64,000 bases of DNA from Flavobacterium sp. M31R6 (GTDB lineage Bacteria > Bacteroidota > Bacteroidia > Flavobacteriales > Flavobacteriaceae): the NCBI RefSeq assembly GCF_013284035.1, contig NZ_CP054141.1:310001-374000 (forward strand), read 5' to 3'. This document shows positions 56,136 through 64,000 of this stretch, one piece after another. Below the pieces are notes generated by a model. That model was not told the origin of the DNA. It made no database searches and saw nothing but the letters and a program-made list of their open reading frames with translations. Position 1 is the stretch's first letter. Each line of letters begins with the position of its first letter. A program made the translations under genes and the position numbers.

Positions 56136-58052
56136 TTACTTAAAGCTTCCAAAATAAACTTCTTTCATAAATATTCTATTGCCAAAAACGGGATTAACCT
56201 CCACTTTTTCTCTAAGCTCTTGATAAGAAGTTTCCCCATAATAATCTTCTATTTCGTTTAAGACTTTATGTGGAATTTTACCATTGTTTAATGCTAGTAT
56301 CTCTCGGTAATCTTGAAAAATTTTTCTTTCGAAGGAAGATTTATTTCCCTTGAAATATTCAGTTTTTTCAAAAGAAACAATAGTAAAATTTTCTTTGTCG
56401 ACATAGAGATTGTATTCGGTTTTAGGAACCGTTCGGTTACTGGAATTGAGTGTTTTTTCAAAGTAAGTAAGATGGTAACACAATCTTCCATCTGATATAT
56501 CATCTGACACTAAATCAAACTTATTCCATAGATCAATTCGGAATGAAGTCAATAAATTCAATGGATCTAGATTGGTCACAATATCGGAATAATCAGAATT
56601 GTTTATTTTTTTCCATTTTTCGGTGCTGTTATCCATATCGTCATGAACCCATGATTCTGGACCATTTACGATTTCGAAATAATTATTGGGTGTTTTTTTC
56701 TTTAAAAGATAATTTTTCTCGGTTGCCCACTTTTCTTCCATTTGAGGCATATTGTTGTCCTCCAATTTAAGTTTCGACAGAATATGTGTTTTTTCTATTT
56801 TCTTAATGGCTTCACTACCTCCCAAGCTGTTTAGTATTTTGCCTAATAAATCTGAATTTTTTTGAAAAAATACAGAGTCTAATATATTCTTCCTCTCATT
56901 AATGCTTTTTTCAATAGCGTTAGTTCTGTTTATTTTCTCTTGTTCCCAATCGGCATCTTCCTGAATTATTCTTTCAAAAAAAGCAAGTCTCTCTTCTTCC
57001 TTTTCTTCCTTTATTTTGAAACCTAATTTTTTTAATTCAACAAAACGATTCGTATGCGTTCTTGTCATTTTATCAACAAAATAAGCTTTGTTGACACGTG
57101 CTATAATATCTGTTCCTTTAGAACTTTGTTTGTCATTTTTAATCACTAAATCAGCAAAATACAATGCTTTTTCTTTATTTTCTAAAAGCAAATACGTCAA
57201 TGCCAAATCATAAGCGGTTATGAAACGAATATTTTCGTTTTCTGGCGCTTGTGGATACTTCGTCAAAAGACTCTCCAAGTATAGTAAATGAGGTATTAAC
57301 GTCTTTGCATCCAAACCTTTTTCTAATGTCACTTTTCCCATTTGTTCCGTTATGGCATTTTCAAAGGCAAACATTTGCAGGTATTCCGGATGTGCCTTGG
57401 AAGTCATAAACTCAAATTTGTCTTTTACCAGATCATTATAATATCCCAATTTATAATTGAGTAAACGCTGGATTCGATCCATCGTAGAATAAATAACCGT
57501 GTCTATTCCTAACTCTTCAATTGTAAGGTTCTCTTTTATGTCAGAGTTCTTCATTTTTTCCCGGTTGTAAGCCACTGCCTCTCTAGCACTTTCTTTATTG
57601 TAACCACCCTGAAAAACATTCTTCTCGGAACTGACAAATACATCTGAGTAAATCAATTTATCGGCACACTTCACCTCTATATTTACTTTTACATCATAAC
57701 CAGAATACGGATGATAGATCCATACTTTGGTTTTGCTATTGTAAACACTATCCATTTGAGTAGTCGTGTATCTTGGAAAAGGTATAGTGATATAAATTTT
57801 TAACTTTCCATTTGAAGGGTCTTTTATATAGCCATCAATATTGAAATAGCTCTTTTTCAAAACTTGTTCCTCGCTTTTCAACTCAGGATCCATTTGATAA
57901 AATGTAGTTTGGGTAATCACATTATCCAAACAAGGATATTGAGAGTACAAAATTGTTGGCACGAAAAATTTGCCTTTTTTATAAGTGACTTTGTCTTGTG
58001 AATGGATTGTATTAAATCCAAAAATAAAAAGGAGAAGTATTATTTTTTTCAT
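56136..58052 (-). CDS. Secreted 638-aa protein of unknown function
   Basis: It has a signal peptide (MKKIILLLFIFGFNTIHSQ). The middle (about 260-330) looks like helical TPR-type repeats (LLYLESLLTKYPQAPENENI, AYDLALTYLLLENKEKALYFAD). The C-terminal third resembles outer-membrane lipoprotein-sorting-like beta strands (YHLTYFEKTLNSSNRTV, NLYVDKENFTIVSFEKTEYF). No catalytic motif stands out. It converges with the eCIS operon and is not obviously part of it. Confidence 0.7.
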   Translation of the reverse strand: MKKIILLLFIFGFNTIHSQDKVTYKKGKFFVPTILYSQYPCLDNVITQTTFYQMDPELKSEEQVLKKSYFNIDGYIKDPSNGKLKIYITIPFPRYTTTQMDSVYNSKTKVWIYHPYSGYDVKVNIEVKCADKLIYSDVFVSSEKNVFQGGYNKESAREAVAYNREKMKNSDIKENLTIEELGIDTVIYSTMDRIQRLLNYKLGYYNDLVKDKFEFMTSKAHPEYLQMFAFENAITEQMGKVTLEKGLDAKTLIPHLLYLESLLTKYPQAPENENIRFITAYDLALTYLLLENKEKALYFADLVIKNDKQSSKGTDIIARVNKAYFVDKMTRTHTNRFVELKKLGFKIKEEKEEERLAFFERIIQEDADWEQEKINRTNAIEKSINERKNILDSVFFQKNSDLLGKILNSLGGSEAIKKIEKTHILSKLKLEDNNMPQMEEKWATEKNYLLKKKTPNNYFEIVNGPESWVHDDMDNSTEKWKKINNSDYSDIVTNLDPLNLLTSFRIDLWNKFDLVSDDISDGRLCYHLTYFEKTLNSSNRTVPKTEYNLYVDKENFTIVSFEKTEYFKGNKSSFERKIFQDYREILALNNGKIPHKVLNEIEDYYGETSYQELREKVEVNPVFGNRIFMKEVYFGSFK

Positions 58053-58150
58053 ATATGTAAAATATATTTTTCAGCTGTCATATATGTTAACGCCTTTTAT
58101 GTATTGGTGTTTGCTTGCACAAACTTGCTGCCAATGGCGATTTCATATTC

Positions 58151-58188
58151 AAAAAAAAAGCCATCAAAATAAATTTTGATGGCTTTTG
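58151..58188 (-). terminator. Terminator of the beta-propeller gene
   Basis: Stem AAAAGCCATCAAAAT / ATTTTGATGGCTTTT with an A-run on the + strand, directly past the stop at 58201. Confidence 0.85.
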
Positions 58189-58200
58189 AGTTTTTTTGTT

Positions 58201-60087
58201 TTACTTTTTATTAAAAATTTCTATTGAATCATCTAACACGTAAAATATGTTTTGTGTAGCTGGATCAATTTCATAAACTGGATGATTGTTTTTAAATGTT
58301 ACTTTATCAACCTCAACTCCGTCTGCTTTTCTAACTTTTACAAGCATTTTTTCACCAGTTTCTGTTTTTGCAAAAATATACGAAAAATCTCTGTTTTGTT
58401 TCATTGCATTAAAACGAGAACCGAATCTTGCCGCAACCATCGCCAATGCATCTGCTCCCGCAGCAGCAGCCATAGACTGATTTAATTGTGCTTTATTTTT
58501 TGATTTTACAACAGAAGTTGTCTCGTTTCCGTCTGCATCACGAGTAGTCATAGTCCATTCAGAACCTTGAATTCCTTTTGCTACAGAAGTAGCGCCCAAT
58601 GCAAAACTACCAACCATTGCAGCACCTTTTAAAAACTGTCTTCCTGTTTCACCTGGTTGATTGTAAGTATTGTGATATTTTACAGTACCATCAAGTGCAA
58701 CTCCCATTACTTCAACAGGTCCAGAAAGAGCAACTCCCCAAGGGAACATTTCGATGCTGTTTAACTCTTTCTCTCTTTTGATGTTTACTTCTGCAAATGG
58801 TTCCGGTTTGTCGTCAATTGAAGGATTAAATTTGTATAATTTTTCATCATTGTATACTAAGTAAGAATTTGTTGCCTCATCGAAAGTTGGCAATACGGGA
58901 CGATCTTTATTAAACTTTATATTACGTTTCCATAATTTTTTACCCGATTTATAATCTACCATATTACCATAAGTTCCTGTAAGATACATTACCTTTTCTC
59001 CAACTTTCCCTAAGTAAAAAATAGGATCTTCTTTGTCATCTGCAATCTCAATAAAATTTTTCCAAAGTTTTTCTCCGTCCTTATTGATCAGCATCATTTC
59101 GTTTTCGGCTACATACAAAAAGTCTTTATCGATAGGAATTACTTTTTTTAATCCATCTCCACGAGCATCTTTCTTCCAAATTTTTTCTCCAGTTTTTAGG
59201 TCGAAAAAATTAAAGCCACTGTAATGGGCAATCAACAATTTGGTTCCCCAATCTTCAAGATAAACTACATATTTTGTTTTTATTGACTCTTTCCAGATGC
59301 TTTTTCCTGTATCAGTGCTTAAAACATTTATGTATTCTTTTGATGAAAAAGTTCCCGCTGAATTAATTACAACAATATTATTATCGTTTTGAGTTGGGAA
59401 AAATTTTGTATACTCTTCCTCGGCTTTCCAATTTAATTTTCCAGTTTCTCTATTGAAAGAATATAGTTTTCCATAAAGTAGGTAATAAATTGTAGCACCA
59501 TTTACCTGAGCTTTATTGATAAGAGATTTTAGAGATAAACTAAAAAAAGATTTTGATTTATCTACAGGGGTTTTCCATTTGATGTTTCCACTTTCCAAAT
59601 CAATTAAGGCAATATGCATCTCCCCTTTTTCTCTTAAGGTAAGTAAATATTCGTTGGTTTCAGCAAGGAAATCCGATTGTACAACCCAAAAAGATTCTTT
59701 GGAAGAATTGTAAACTATTTTTCCTGTATCAGTTTTAATTATTATGAATTTAGAATTGACATAAGCTTCCACATAAGGACTATTAGGGACGCTTTTCAAT
59801 TCTTTTTTTTCTGCAAACATTTTGTCCAAATCGCCATCTCCTAAGAGTTCCATTGTTGTTGCATTACCATAATCTTCTTTGGTTAAAGTCCATACAATTT
59901 TTTTGGTCTCAGCATCTATTCCGCTGATTTTACCATTTCCAATAAAGACAATTATTCCGGTAATCTCGTTTTGCACTAAATCTTTGATAGTGCCGTCTGT
60001 TTTAATTACTTCATCGTAATTTCTTTGTGCGAATGCTGATATACTTACTAATAAAAGTAACAGCATTGAAAACTTAATTTTTTTCAT
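58201..60087 (-). CDS. PQQ-like beta-propeller protein, secreted
   Basis: A 628-aa exported protein. It has a signal peptide (MKKIKFSMLLLLLVSISAFAQ) then repeated beta-propeller blades of the PQQ/quinoprotein type: KISGIDAETKKIVWTLTKED, LIDLESGNIKWKTPV, SFNRETGKLNWKAEEEY, LSTDTGKSIWKESI, FFDLKTGEKIWKKDA. No quinone ligands are evident, so it is probably a structural scaffold. A late hydrophobic stretch near FLKGAAMVGSFALGATSVAKG might touch a membrane. The ATG at 60087 gives the proper signal peptide; the longer frame starts at a TTG. Confidence 0.8.
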   Translation of the reverse strand: MKKIKFSMLLLLLVSISAFAQRNYDEVIKTDGTIKDLVQNEITGIIVFIGNGKISGIDAETKKIVWTLTKEDYGNATTMELLGDGDLDKMFAEKKELKSVPNSPYVEAYVNSKFIIIKTDTGKIVYNSSKESFWVVQSDFLAETNEYLLTLREKGEMHIALIDLESGNIKWKTPVDKSKSFFSLSLKSLINKAQVNGATIYYLLYGKLYSFNRETGKLNWKAEEEYTKFFPTQNDNNIVVINSAGTFSSKEYINVLSTDTGKSIWKESIKTKYVVYLEDWGTKLLIAHYSGFNFFDLKTGEKIWKKDARGDGLKKVIPIDKDFLYVAENEMMLINKDGEKLWKNFIEIADDKEDPIFYLGKVGEKVMYLTGTYGNMVDYKSGKKLWKRNIKFNKDRPVLPTFDEATNSYLVYNDEKLYKFNPSIDDKPEPFAEVNIKREKELNSIEMFPWGVALSGPVEVMGVALDGTVKYHNTYNQPGETGRQFLKGAAMVGSFALGATSVAKGIQGSEWTMTTRDADGNETTSVVKSKNKAQLNQSMAAAAGADALAMVAARFGSRFNAMKQNRDFSYIFAKTETGEKMLVKVRKADGVEVDKVTFKNNHPVYEIDPATQNIFYVLDDSIEIFNKK

Positions 60088-60169
60088 TTTGTGGGGGTTA
60101 GTGATTCTTGATTTGGTTAAAAAAAACGCACCTCTTTTATGCAAAAAATTAGTACGTTTTTGGTTGCGG

Positions 60170-60177
60170 CAAATATA
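60170..60177 (-). promoter_or_regulatory. Candidate -7 box of the beta-propeller gene
   Basis: TATATTTG on the minus strand, 82 bp upstream of the ATG at 60087. No -33 box at standard spacing. It also argues against the longer TTG-initiated frame being needed. Confidence 0.3.
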
Positions 60178-60193
60178 AAAATTTATATTTATT

Positions 60194-60907
60194 TTAAGAA
60201 AAAACTTCTTTCAAAACATCCAAAGATTTAGGTCTTTTGAATCCGTCGAGATGAAAACTGTAATAATCAATTAAAATCTTTAAAAGCAATTGTCTTTCAA
60301 TGACATGAAACGTTTTTTGATCGTTATCAAATTTCAATTGAATTAATTTTTTGAACAACTCAGTTTCGTGTTCTGTGAGCGAACTAATGGCATGAAAAGG
60401 AGTAAAAACACCTTCGATCATTTCGAAGAAAGGCATGTCCATATCCGAAGTATCGGGGTAAAACCCGAGGTATTTTGTGGTTTCCAACATTAGAATCAAA
60501 TGGAAATTGGAAATTTCATCGTGTTGGTCCAACCAATGCAAAGCCGTTTCTAGAAATGTAAACAACGATTCGTTTTTTTCTTCCTCATGTATCGAATGAT
60601 GCAGAATTTCGGAAAGAAACAAAACGATGGTACTTTTAAAAATATCCGAATGTATCGAATGAAAAGGAGATGAAATTTTTACTTCTTTGAAATTTTCTAA
60701 AGTGCCTTTGTTTTTGTGAACGGCTTCAATTTCTATAATCGTCAAAGGTTGAAAATAGGCCATTTTTTGACTCGCTTTTCGAGACGAAAAAGCATCCCGA
60801 ACAAAATAGGATTTCAGTCCGCTCGATAAGGTAAAGCATTTTACAATCAAGCTTTTCTCTTGAAATTTTAATGTTGAAATTACGATGGCTTTAGTTTTGA
60901 CCAGCAA
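60194..60907 (-). CDS. recO: DNA repair protein RecO
   Basis: A 237-aa recombination mediator that helps load RecA through RecF-RecR. The N-terminal OB-fold starts VKTKAIVISTLKFQEKSLIVKCFT, and the helical C-terminal domain follows. The zinc-binding cysteines of some RecO proteins are absent, as is usual in Bacteroidota. The start is a TTG at 60907; the natural MLVKTKAIVIS N-terminus begins there, and no ATG is near. It lies next to the PorZ-like gene, a pairing I have seen in other flavobacteria. Confidence 0.9.
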   Translation of the reverse strand: MLVKTKAIVISTLKFQEKSLIVKCFTLSSGLKSYFVRDAFSSRKASQKMAYFQPLTIIEIEAVHKNKGTLENFKEVKISSPFHSIHSDIFKSTIVLFLSEILHHSIHEEEKNESLFTFLETALHWLDQHDEISNFHLILMLETTKYLGFYPDTSDMDMPFFEMIEGVFTPFHAISSLTEHETELFKKLIQLKFDNDQKTFHVIERQLLLKILIDYYSFHLDGFKRPKSLDVLKEVFS

Positions 60908-60978
60908 AATTGGATTGTTTGATTATTGGATTGTTTGACCTCTTCGAATTTACGCTTTTTAGACTTTTGAACTTTCGA

Positions 60979-63273
60979 CTATCTAATTATCATTACTTTT
61001 TTGACTTTGGTTTCGCCTCCATCTTGAGCGGATACAAAAATCATATAGACACCCGATGCTACTCTGTATTTTCCGAAAGCGGTGGTATCCCATTCCAGAG
61101 TTCCTCCCTCAGTTGTGGCTTCGAAAACCAGATTGCCAGCAACATCTGTAATTTTTACATTGGCTTTGTTGAGCAATCCATTTATTTTTACCGTTCCTTG
61201 ATATTCTGGGCGAACGGGATTGGGATATACGTATACATTACTCAAGTTTTCACTGGCAGAAGTTGCAATTCCTTTGAAAGAAATCAATCCTTTGGATGTC
61301 GCAATAAAAACCTCCCCAGTACTGCTGTTGATGCTAATATCGTTTACCACATTACTCGGCAATGGAGAATTATCTGTTGTAAAATGATACTTGGTTTCTT
61401 GTCCGTTTGGAGACACCATAAATAGACCGGCATCGGCAGTAGCTATCCATTTATTGTTGGCTCCGTCTACTTCTATATCGCTTATAAATTGCTCATACAG
61501 TAATTCCTGCGCCAGATTATCCTCCAAAATAATGATACTTTCTGTGGTCAACTGACTCTCGGTTTGAAAATTGTTCACATTAGACAAAACCCTCAATCCT
61601 TTAGTTGTTCCTATCCAAAGTTGATTCTTAGTATCTACTGCAACTGTTCTAACGTCTTGAATGGGTAAATTTCCTTGATCTGCCCCGAAAGTAATTTTTT
61701 TGAAGGTATTACTGCTTTCGTTAAAACCTATTACCCCATTTTTACTGGTTGCCATCCATTTGGTACCATACTTATCGATAACCATTGTCGCAAAATCATT
61801 TTCTGTTGGTGCCGAAAGAATTTTATCCATGGCATAACTTTTCCATTGCCCGCTTGGACTTAGCATTTTCAAACCATTTACAACCCTACAATTGGTTACC
61901 CATAAATTTCCAGATTTATCAAATGCCGAACCATTGATTCTTATGTCAATATAATTGGGATCTGGCGGGCTAACGGTTAGTGATTCTAAAGCACTATTGG
62001 TTTGATTGTACAAAATTGTTGGAATATCCTTTTCTATTTTCAACAAGCCTGAAAAAAAAGAACTGGCATAAACTTCATTTTCATTGGTTGGATTTACAGT
62101 GATTCGGGACATCGATTTGGCTCCAAAAACAGTATTAAAAGGAATGTTCAACCATCCCGATGCTGTGAATTTACTTATGCCAAAATCATCCAATGGATAC
62201 GGATTGTAAAAAGTATCATAGTCCCCATAAACAGTCCAAAGCTGTGTTGGAGTAACTTGCATAGAGAAAATACTGTTTCGGGAAGGTCCAATCGGTGTTA
62301 TGTTTTCATACGTTGAACCGGGAGAAAGTGAGGTAGTAATTAATCCATTTTCGGCAGTACCAATATAAATTGCATCACTTATAATAGTCGCACAGCTAAA
62401 TGTTGAATTTATCTCTGGGATTTCATTTCTGTTTATTTGACGTTGCAACACCAGCTGTTTATTGTAAATAAAAATGGTATTGGCTGTCGTTATAATGAAA
62501 TAATCTGTGGTGGAACGAAAATTTGTGGTTGCTTCCGATAATGGCAAAAACCCATTAAATGTATTGGAACCCGAATCGTATTTGTGAATGTGGCCTACTG
62601 TATTTACTGCATATAATTCGGTGCCAAAAGATGTGATTCCTGACCAATCGCCTGCGTTTATCACTTGCCATTGTTTGAAATCGATTAAATTGGGATTGGT
62701 TGTATCTCCTTTTCTAATTCCGCTTGAAGTGGATGCATAAATAAATCCGTTGAAAATGGCAGTTTGAGAAACTTTGATTTCGGCGCCATTGTCGCCTATG
62801 AAATAGGTATCACCAAACTTGGAAGTGGCCAGATTGAATTGAACAATCCCAAAATCGGTGGAGACATATACTATTCCACCAAATTCCATGAAATTATTGA
62901 TTCGTTTTATACTACTTGGTAAATTTTTATTGATGATATCGACCACTTTGAGCATCGAACCATCAGCTTCGTTGATAACGATTAAAAGACCGTTTTGATA
63001 GCCGACAATAGTTTTATTGAACGTTGGACTGTAATAAAGCGCCGTAATGGTTTCGCCCGAAAGTCCATCTACTGTTGTGGTGGTTTTTACAATGTTTGTA
63101 TTGTTGTTTCTGGAAAACAACGCATTTTCAGAAGCGGCATAAATAGTCGTTGGCGATTCGGAAACAGCTTTGATTTGAGTGTACGAGAAATATCCTTGCC
63201 AAGACAAATTGGTTTGGGCAAAAGTGATTTGTAGCACAAATAAAAAAAATAGATATAAAAGCCTTTTTTGCAT
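60979..63273 (-). CDS. porZ: PorZ-like two-propeller protein with type IX sorting domain
   Basis: A 764-aa secreted protein. It has a signal peptide (MQKRLLYLFFLFVLQITFAQ), two ligand-propeller-type beta-propellers (blades such as VSTDFGIVQFNLATSKFG and KNQLWIGTTKGLRVLSN), and a C-terminal domain of type A for the type IX secretion system (VYVYPNPVRPEYQGTVKING, then ITDVAGNLVFEA and ASGVYMIFV). Length and order fit PorZ, a surface component of the type IX sortase (attachment) complex. A generic two-component-type propeller is the alternative. A TATATTTG -7 box lies 18 bp upstream. Confidence 0.78.
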   Translation of the reverse strand: MQKRLLYLFFLFVLQITFAQTNLSWQGYFSYTQIKAVSESPTTIYAASENALFSRNNNTNIVKTTTTVDGLSGETITALYYSPTFNKTIVGYQNGLLIVINEADGSMLKVVDIINKNLPSSIKRINNFMEFGGIVYVSTDFGIVQFNLATSKFGDTYFIGDNGAEIKVSQTAIFNGFIYASTSSGIRKGDTTNPNLIDFKQWQVINAGDWSGITSFGTELYAVNTVGHIHKYDSGSNTFNGFLPLSEATTNFRSTTDYFIITTANTIFIYNKQLVLQRQINRNEIPEINSTFSCATIISDAIYIGTAENGLITTSLSPGSTYENITPIGPSRNSIFSMQVTPTQLWTVYGDYDTFYNPYPLDDFGISKFTASGWLNIPFNTVFGAKSMSRITVNPTNENEVYASSFFSGLLKIEKDIPTILYNQTNSALESLTVSPPDPNYIDIRINGSAFDKSGNLWVTNCRVVNGLKMLSPSGQWKSYAMDKILSAPTENDFATMVIDKYGTKWMATSKNGVIGFNESSNTFKKITFGADQGNLPIQDVRTVAVDTKNQLWIGTTKGLRVLSNVNNFQTESQLTTESIIILEDNLAQELLYEQFISDIEVDGANNKWIATADAGLFMVSPNGQETKYHFTTDNSPLPSNVVNDISINSSTGEVFIATSKGLISFKGIATSASENLSNVYVYPNPVRPEYQGTVKINGLLNKANVKITDVAGNLVFEATTEGGTLEWDTTAFGKYRVASGVYMIFVSAQDGGETKVKKVMIIR

Positions 63274-63291
63274 TGAATCAATATTGGTTCA

Positions 63292-63299
63292 CAAATATA
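63292..63299 (-). promoter_or_regulatory. Candidate -7 box of the porZ-recO operon
   Basis: TATATTTG on the minus strand, 18 bp upstream of the ATG at 63273. No -33 TTG at standard spacing. Confidence 0.4.
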
Positions 63300-63332
63300 G
63301 TACAAAGGAAAAGAGATTTTAGATTGCAGACT

Positions 63333-63854
63333 TTAGATTGCAGATTTTTGTAGCACTTTCTCGTATGCTTTTCTTTGTCCCCCTCTGAAATACACATGAC
63401 CACAGAAACTGTAGCCCAATTTTTCAAAAACTTTCATCATTGCACTATTATCAAAATTGGTATCTGCTTTTACGCTGTATATGTTGTTCTGGATTGCAAA
63501 ATCTTCTATACAGCCAATCATTTTTTGGGCACAACCTTTTCCCAAATATTTTTCGGAAACAGCTACTCGGTGGAAAACGACAAAGTCTTCATTAGTTAAC
63601 CACTTCCCTTCAATTTTTGCATATTCAGGTTCGTCATTAATCAATATTGCACAATACCCAACTATTGTTTCTCCATCGGTCAAAACAAATCCTGCCTCTT
63701 TTTCAATGTCTTTTTGCACCACTTCGGGGTTGGGATAACCATCTTGCCATTGTTCACTTCCTTCTTCTTTTCTCCTTACTATAGCCAATTGTAAAATATC
63801 CCATATTTGAGGGATTTCAGAAATTGTAGCTTTTCTAAAGTGATAATCTGTCAT
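63333..63854 (-). CDS. GNAT-family N-acetyltransferase
   Basis: A 173-aa acetyl-CoA-dependent acyltransferase. The GNAT fold is seen in the N-terminal YHFRKATISEIPQIWDIL, the central strand FVLTDGETIVGYCAIL, the acetyl-CoA pyrophosphate loop VAVSEKYLGKGCAQKMIGCI and the last segment VFEKLGYSFCGHVYFRGGQRKAYEKVL. The substrate cannot be predicted. It is a single gene. Confidence 0.9.
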   Translation of the reverse strand: MTDYHFRKATISEIPQIWDILQLAIVRRKEEGSEQWQDGYPNPEVVQKDIEKEAGFVLTDGETIVGYCAILINDEPEYAKIEGKWLTNEDFVVFHRVAVSEKYLGKGCAQKMIGCIEDFAIQNNIYSVKADTNFDNSAMMKVFEKLGYSFCGHVYFRGGQRKAYEKVLQKSAI

Positions 63855-64000
63855 TGTAATTTATTTTTTTATGTAATTGTAGTAACTTTATAATATTACA
63901 AGAAGTTTGGGATTAATTAAGTCCAACCAAAACTGGATGAACACAAACCAATCAATATCCTTTTTGTATTATTCCCAAATATATTGAATAATAAATTCAA

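Noticed and set aside
60910..61425. 171-codon + strand frame over the 3' end of the PorZ-like gene
   Set aside because: It lies antisense to the conserved type IX sorting domain and has no recognisable motif.

Overview
The window is AT-rich chromosomal DNA from a member of the Bacteroidota, almost certainly Flavobacterium or a close relative. The evidence is several Bacteroidota-type promoters (TTTG, about 17-20 bp, TAnnTTTG), an Oar-type TonB receptor, a type IX secretion sorting domain, short A/T-rich leaders instead of Shine-Dalgarno sites, and small structured intergenic repeats of a kind common in flavobacteria. Codon use and base composition look even throughout. I saw no tRNA, rRNA, integrase, transposase or CRISPR array.

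Layout. 0.36-4.5 kb: an ATP-grasp / alpha-E / transglutaminase-like operon with a small acidic ORF and a decayed copy of the alpha-E gene start inside it. 4.5-9 kb: PAS protein, DNA polymerase IV, CYTH protein, RlpA-like protein, a small membrane protein and a fasciclin lipoprotein. 9-12.4 kb: a large TonB-dependent receptor, likely co-transcribed with the fasciclin gene. 12.7-20.3 kb: pgi, an M23 peptidase, and tryptophan and tyrosine catabolism (kynA, hppD, hmgA), with a DUF3108 gene and a strong candidate small RNA at about 17.5-17.6 kb. 20.5-28.9 kb: patatin-barrel protein, uvrC, a deacylase, a PLP decarboxylase, a folate enzyme, a small lipoprotein, lspA and a DksA-like protein. 28.9-32.4 kb: ileS, with a swapped HIGH motif (GIHH).

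32.6-56.1 kb is the centrepiece: a complete extracellular contractile injection system (eCIS, PVC/Afp/AlgoCIS type) on the + strand behind one recognisable promoter. The order is cap protein (DUF4255), one large sheath, two tube proteins, a 57-aa Pvc6-like protein, LysM hub adaptor, VgrG-like spike, PAAR tip, gp25, two baseplate wedge proteins, an 832-aa and a 236-aa protein of unknown role, the CIS tape-measure-family protein, a 1106-aa probable effector with a C-terminal nuclease-like domain, the AAA+ ATPase and a peptidoglycan-binding cysteine hydrolase. A terminator closes the locus.

56.1-63.9 kb: two secreted or periplasmic proteins of unknown role, recO, a PorZ-like two-propeller protein and a GNAT acetyltransferase.

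In the eCIS, sheath and tube assemble on a gp25/wedge/VgrG/PAAR baseplate and are capped by the DUF4255 protein. The ATPase probably helps assembly or cargo loading. The 1106-aa protein is the best payload candidate, and the 832-aa protein is a candidate fibre or surface component. Several gene starts were moved inward because the longest frames begin at weak TTG codons; in two cases a TTG start was kept on homology or signal-peptide grounds.
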